In this document: positions 30,358 through 33,452 of the stretch, one piece after another | Layout: each line of letters starts with the position of its first letter | How positions within the stretch are numbered: position 1 is the stretch's first letter | Assembly (NCBI GenBank): GCA_021779135.1 | Contig: JAJYBH010000025.1 | Location: 1-33,452 of the forward strand | Length of the DNA stretch: 33,452 nt | DNA from: Deltaproteobacteria bacterium | GTDB lineage: Bacteria; Desulfobacterota; Desulfuromonadia; Geobacterales; Pseudopelobacteraceae | Direction of reading: 5' to 3' | Made by a program: the position numbers and the translations under genes | The notes under the pieces: model-generated | What the model was told of the DNA's origin: nothing | The model's input: only the letters and a program-made list of their open reading frames with translations | Databases searched by the model: none

Positions 30358-31235
30358 GTCGTCAGCCCCTCTTCGCGGAAGATCCGCAGAAGGTTGGATA
30401 CCGTATCATCGATCGAAAGCTGGTTCACTTTCCCCTCGCGGGCCTTGATGCCGCCGGACAGCAGCGACAGTATCCTCTCGAAGGCCGGCAGCTTCGGATC
30501 GGGCGTCACCACCCGCACCGGGTCGGGACGCGGGACGCCGAATCCGGCCTCGGCCAGGTAGGCGCCACTGGCGCCGATCTCCCAGAAGGGCAGCCCCAGC
30601 TGTGACAGGTCCCAGGTCTCTATCGGCAGATCCAAGGCCCCCACCACCGCCTCGACGGTCGGATAGCGGGGTTCACGCACCTCCTCGAAGAGGACCGTAC
30701 AGGGCAGCGGAGCGGTGACAACCTGGCGGGCTCCCCGGTCCGACTTGCGCTCCGCCTGTACCGAACCTTTCCCGGGCGTAAACGAAACGGCCGCGGAGAT
30801 GCAGGGCATGCCATTGGCTGCCGCCGCCATGGCCGCTGCCGGATCATCCCCCAGATCCAGCATGCGGTTGCCGGTGAAGAGCACATCCGGTACGAGTATT
30901 TTCACGATCCGGGCCAGAATACGGGCTTCGGCCATACTGTCGCCGCCTTCCGCCCCATGGTCCCAGAAACGGATGCCGCGATCGGCGCCCATGGAAAAGG
31001 CCAGGCGCAGGGTATCATCAAGCCGTTCAGGGCCTATGGCCAGCACCGTCACCCGCGCTCCCAGGGTATCTCTGAGATGCAGCGCCTCTTCCAGGGCGGC
31101 CAGGTCGGCCGGGTTCGGCAGGCGGCGCAGCCCCCGGTCACTGATGGCCGCGCCGCGGACCGTGACACGGGCCGGGGGACGGGGGTCGCTGGTCTCGCGG
31201 AGCAGAACGAGTATATCGAGTTTATTGTTGTGCAT
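30354..31235 (-). CDS. Electron-transfer flavoprotein beta subunit (FixA/EtfB-like)
   Basis: 293 aa from ATG 31235 with GGAG seven bases upstream. Features of EtfB: N-terminal NKLDILVLLRETSDPR, NPADLAALEEALHLRD, VTVLAIGPERLDDTLRLAFS, MGADRGIRFWD and DVLFTGNRMLDLGDDPAAAM, the nucleotide-binding region. It pairs with EtfA (FixB) encoded four genes upstream. In bifurcating Fix systems the EtfB also holds a second FAD; whether this one does cannot be decided by eye. It is followed by the glycosyltransferase with ATGA overlap. A strong hairpin and GTTGAGG repeats separate it from fixX. Confidence 0.88.
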   Translation of the reverse strand: MHNNKLDILVLLRETSDPRPPARVTVRGAAISDRGLRRLPNPADLAALEEALHLRDTLGARVTVLAIGPERLDDTLRLAFSMGADRGIRFWDHGAEGGDSMAEARILARIVKILVPDVLFTGNRMLDLGDDPAAAMAAAANGMPCISAAVSFTPGKGSVQAERKSDRGARQVVTAPLPCTVLFEEVREPRYPTVEAVVGALDLPIETWDLSQLGLPFWEIGASGAYLAEAGFGVPRPDPVRVVTPDPKLPAFERILSLLSGGIKAREGKVNQLSIDDTVSNLLRIFREEGLTT

Positions 31236-31250
31236 GGAAAGTCTCCAAAA

Positions 31251-31316
31251 GATGTTGAGGGTTGAGGGTTGAGGGTTGAGGGATGAGATTTTCTCTGATT
31301 CATCCCTCAACCCTCA
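31251..31316. repeat. GTTGAGG tandem repeats with a 17-bp perfect hairpin
   Basis: GTTGAGG recurs four times from 31254 to 31282. The stretch TGAGGGTTGAGGGATGA (31270-31286) is perfectly complementary to 31300-31316 across a 13-nt loop. It lies in the 97-bp gap between fixX and etfB in an otherwise overlapping operon. It may adjust the ratio of the downstream genes or be a copy of a dispersed simple repeat. Confidence 0.75.
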
Positions 31317-31332
31317 CCTCTCATCCTCGTTT

Positions 31333-31611
31333 TTACGTCATTCTGTACGCCACCCCGAATCCTCCCCGGGGATAGCGCCAGCGGGTAAAGGCGTTGCGAT
31401 GGCAGACGACATAGCAGGTGCCGCACTCCAGGCAGCCGTCATGGACGAAGGTCATCTTCTGCTCCTCCTCCGACCAGGTGTAGCAGCGGGCCGGGCAGGA
31501 GTTGACGCAGCCGCGGTTGTCGCAGCCGGTGCAGATATCGTAGTCGAGGACGATGTGCGGATCCCGGTCGATGGCGAAGCTGGTATTGTCGAAAATCTCG
31601 TCGATATTCAT
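31333..31611 (-). CDS. fixX: FixX-like ferredoxin
   Basis: 92 aa with two Cys sets: CTGCDNRGCVNSCPARC (about 27-43) and CLECGTCYVVC (about 60-70). This is the 4Fe-4S ferredoxin-like pattern of FixX, the electron-entry module that completes FixC into an ETF:quinone oxidoreductase-like complex. ATG 31611 has GGAG upstream and overlaps the fixC stop (ATGA). Gene order fixB-C-X-A differs from the common fixA-B-C-X, so here the beta subunit gene comes last. Confidence 0.9.
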   Translation of the reverse strand: MNIDEIFDNTSFAIDRDPHIVLDYDICTGCDNRGCVNSCPARCYTWSEEEQKMTFVHDGCLECGTCYVVCHRNAFTRWRYPRGGFGVAYRMT

Positions 31612-32906
31612 AGTGATCTCCAGGCGCTGAAGCCGTCCGCCAGCAGGTTTCCAAGCCCGACCTTTTCCCTGGCAGCCTTGAGGAACTGTTTGGACACGTT
31701 CTGCTTGGGCGCTCCCTCAATCTTGTAGATGTTTTCCATGAAGCTGCACATCATCTCCGGGTATTCCTGGTAGATGCGGTTGTTGTGCAGCATGTGCGGC
31801 GCCTTGCGGGCCTGCTTGAGGTCCTTGATGACATAGCTTTCATCGAGGAGTTTTTTATAGATGCCCAGACCCTGGCGGCTGAAGTCCCCGGCCTGATGGG
31901 CGGCGATCACCGCTTCTCCGGCTACGACGCCCGAATGCGAGGCCAGGTTGATGCCTTCCAGGTTCAGCCCGGTAGCATTGCAGAACGCAGCCGCATCCCC
32001 GGCCACGAGGATGCCGTCGCCGAACAGTTCCGGGATCATGTCATAGCCCCCTTCCGGTATCAGGTGGGCCGAATATTCCTGCAGCCTGCCGCCGGAGATC
32101 ATCTTGGCCACCTGCGGCTGTTCCATAAAGGCGTTCAGCAGGTCATAGGGTGTCTTGCCGCTGGTGCGCAGGCTGGCCAGATGGAAGACCAGGCCGAGGG
32201 AAAGCGAATCATAGTTGGTGTACAGGAAGCCGCCGCCGCGCACCCCGGAGGTCACACCGACGAACTCATTGGCAAAACCCTGGTCGCGCACCAGACCGAA
32301 GCGCTCGTCGATGGTCTCGCGGGGCATGTCGATCAGCGCCTTGACTCCCACCGCCATCTGGGCCGGATCGAAGCTCGGCTGGCGCAGTCCGGCCTTCTTG
32401 GCCGTGAGCGACAGAACACCGTCGGCAGCTACAACAACAGGGGCACTCAGCTGTCCGCTTCGTCCCAGGACTGACACGCCGGAGATCTTTCCGTTTTTGA
32501 GTACCAGCTCATCGACCGTGGCCCGGGTGATCAGCGTAGCGCCGGCGGCAACAGCCTCTTCAGCCAGCCAGCGGTCGAAGCGGGGACGGAAGATGGTGTA
32601 GCCGTTATAGGGCGGCCGGTCGTAATTGCCGGCCTCGATGGTGGTACTGAAGCTGGAATCCCCAGTCATGAAGGTGACACCCTTCTTGACGATATGCCGC
32701 TCCAGCGGGGCGCGCTCCCAGAAGTCCGGGAAGATCTTTTCCAGGGAGGGCAGGCGGTGCAGCACCCCGCCGAACATGTTCTTTTCACCCGGGAAGGTGC
32801 CGCGTTCCACCAGGGCCACATCCAGCCCGGCACGTGCCATGGTCAGTGCGGCCGAGGAACCGGCCGGGCCGGCGCCGATCACAATGGCCTGATAAGTTTT
32901 GCTCAT
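31608..32906 (-). CDS. fixC: FixC / ETF:quinone oxidoreductase-like flavoprotein
   Basis: 432 aa. N-terminal FAD-binding GAGPAGSSAAL (12-22) and the later FGDGILVAGDAAAFCN that closes the flavin site; a VERGTFPGEKNMFGGVLHRL stretch follows the first Rossmann strands. In FixABCX and ETF-QO this subunit carries electrons from ETF to the quinone pool, either for respiration or, in bifurcating complexes, coupled to ferredoxin reduction. ATGA overlaps with etfA upstream and fixX downstream, so the four proteins are made together. Length fits FixC (about 430). Confidence 0.92.
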   Translation of the reverse strand: MSKTYQAIVIGAGPAGSSAALTMARAGLDVALVERGTFPGEKNMFGGVLHRLPSLEKIFPDFWERAPLERHIVKKGVTFMTGDSSFSTTIEAGNYDRPPYNGYTIFRPRFDRWLAEEAVAAGATLITRATVDELVLKNGKISGVSVLGRSGQLSAPVVVAADGVLSLTAKKAGLRQPSFDPAQMAVGVKALIDMPRETIDERFGLVRDQGFANEFVGVTSGVRGGGFLYTNYDSLSLGLVFHLASLRTSGKTPYDLLNAFMEQPQVAKMISGGRLQEYSAHLIPEGGYDMIPELFGDGILVAGDAAAFCNATGLNLEGINLASHSGVVAGEAVIAAHQAGDFSRQGLGIYKKLLDESYVIKDLKQARKAPHMLHNNRIYQEYPEMMCSFMENIYKIEGAPKQNVSKQFLKAAREKVGLGNLLADGFSAWRSL

Positions 32907-33452
32907 GGCGCACCTCCGTTGGCTGCTTTGACCTGTGTCAGAAGGCGCGGCAGCACCTCCTTCAGGTTGGCCACGAAGCCTTCATCACAATTGGGAAAAA
33001 TCGGGGCCTTGGAATCCGTGTTGACCGCTATGATGCGGCGCGAATCCTTGATGCCGCCCACATGGTGCATGGAACCGGAAATGCCCAGGGCAACATACAG
33101 CCGGGGCGTTACCGTGCGGCCGGTCTGGCCGACCATGCGTTCGAAGCCGGTCCAGCCAAGGTCGTAGACCGGACGGGTGACGCCGTAGGAAACATTCAAC
33201 AGGCGGCACAATTCCTTGAATTGCTCGAACGTGGCCGGGTCACAGCCTTTGCCGACGCTGAAGATCACCTCCGCCTCGGTCAGGTCGACCGTCTGCGGAT
33301 CGGCCGGTATCCGGCCGGTAACCGTGGTCGTGGCACCCGTCACTGGGGCCGCGGGACGCCAGACAGCCACAGCCGGTGTGCTCGGGCGCACCGTGGCCAG
33401 CAGCACCTGGCTCAGCGACCTGATCGGAACCGTGACAACCAGGGGACGCTTA
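32903..33452 (-). CDS. Electron-transfer flavoprotein alpha subunit (FixB/EtfA), partial
   Basis: The C-terminal 182 residues are visible and the frame is open to the window edge, so the gene continues to the right. It contains the EtfA FAD domain: VGQTGRTVTPRLYVALGISG, SMHHVGGIKDSRRIIAVN and DSKAPIFPNCDEG. The usual 'QTGxxVxPxLYxxxGISG' loop binds the FAD that passes electrons to FixC. Its ATGA overlap with fixC fits a tight operon. Genes upstream of it, beyond the window, would show what dehydrogenase feeds the system. Confidence 0.92.
   Translation of the reverse strand, partial: KRPLVVTVPIRSLSQVLLATVRPSTPAVAVWRPAAPVTGATTTVTGRIPADPQTVDLTEAEVIFSVGKGCDPATFEQFKELCRLLNVSYGVTRPVYDLGWTGFERMVGQTGRTVTPRLYVALGISGSMHHVGGIKDSRRIIAVNTDSKAPIFPNCDEGFVANLKEVLPRLLTQVKAANGGAP

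Overview
The window reads as a stretch of a Geobacter-like deltaproteobacterial chromosome (order Geobacterales/Desulfuromonadales). This is inferred from content, not from a species match. The supporting content is a tungsten aldehyde:ferredoxin oxidoreductase with its own transporter and cofactor genes, a GEMM-class riboswitch in front of a secreted multicopper oxidase, a FixABCX-type electron-transfer set, small Cys-rich proteins and many overlapping ATGA gene junctions. There is no tRNA, rRNA, CRISPR array or intact insertion sequence.

Left end, 1-4.9 kb: a worn accessory or defence patch. It holds an ISL3 transposase remnant, an AT-rich truncated membrane ORF, an Abi_2 (AbiD/AbiF-like) gene with a promoter and a structured leader that may be an abiF-type RNA, an AbiEi-like antitoxin regulator coupled to a tiny zinc-ribbon protein instead of the usual AbiEii toxin, the tail of a response-regulator receiver domain, a HicAB toxin-antitoxin pair and an IS256-type transposase tail. 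Two 46-bp direct repeats bracket the Abi gene.

4.4-8.9 kb: envelope and stress genes, all on the minus strand. A leader with strong yybP-ykoY (manganese) riboswitch features and a visible terminator/antiterminator choice precedes htpX, a ribbon-helix-helix regulator, a truncated Tim44-N-like secreted protein, a PGPGW-type membrane protein and terC. After a 446-bp gap come a Spy/CpxP-like periplasmic protein and a small Tyr/Arg-repeat secreted protein.

9-13.7 kb: a sparse stretch with an SDR oxidoreductase, a 55-aa Cys-rich protein, a 61-aa acidic protein and a divergent second-copy-like EF-G. 13.7-18.9 kb: a phospho-signalling module, with an FHA protein diverging from a three-gene run of Ser/Thr kinase, 722-aa protein with a degenerate GGDEF-like end, and PP2C phosphatase. 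18.9-22.8 kb: an FKBP-type isomerase, then a GEMM-I riboswitch-led unit of a small periplasmic protein and a multicopper oxidase.

22.9-28.8 kb: a tungsten enzyme cluster transcribed leftward from a TATAAT promoter and a probable Moco/Tuco riboswitch: AOR, zinc ribbon, unknown 204-aa protein, MoaD-like, ThiF/MoeB-like, TupB and TupC. The TupA binding protein is absent. 28.9-33.45 kb: a tightly overlapping fixB-C-X-A (ETF/ETF-quinone oxidoreductase) operon ending in a PqqD-like plus GT2 glycosyltransferase that resembles mycofactocin MftF. The operon continues off the right edge. Three metabolite- or metal-responsive RNA leaders of different classes in one 20-kb stretch, each heading a redox or metal unit, are the most striking feature of the window.
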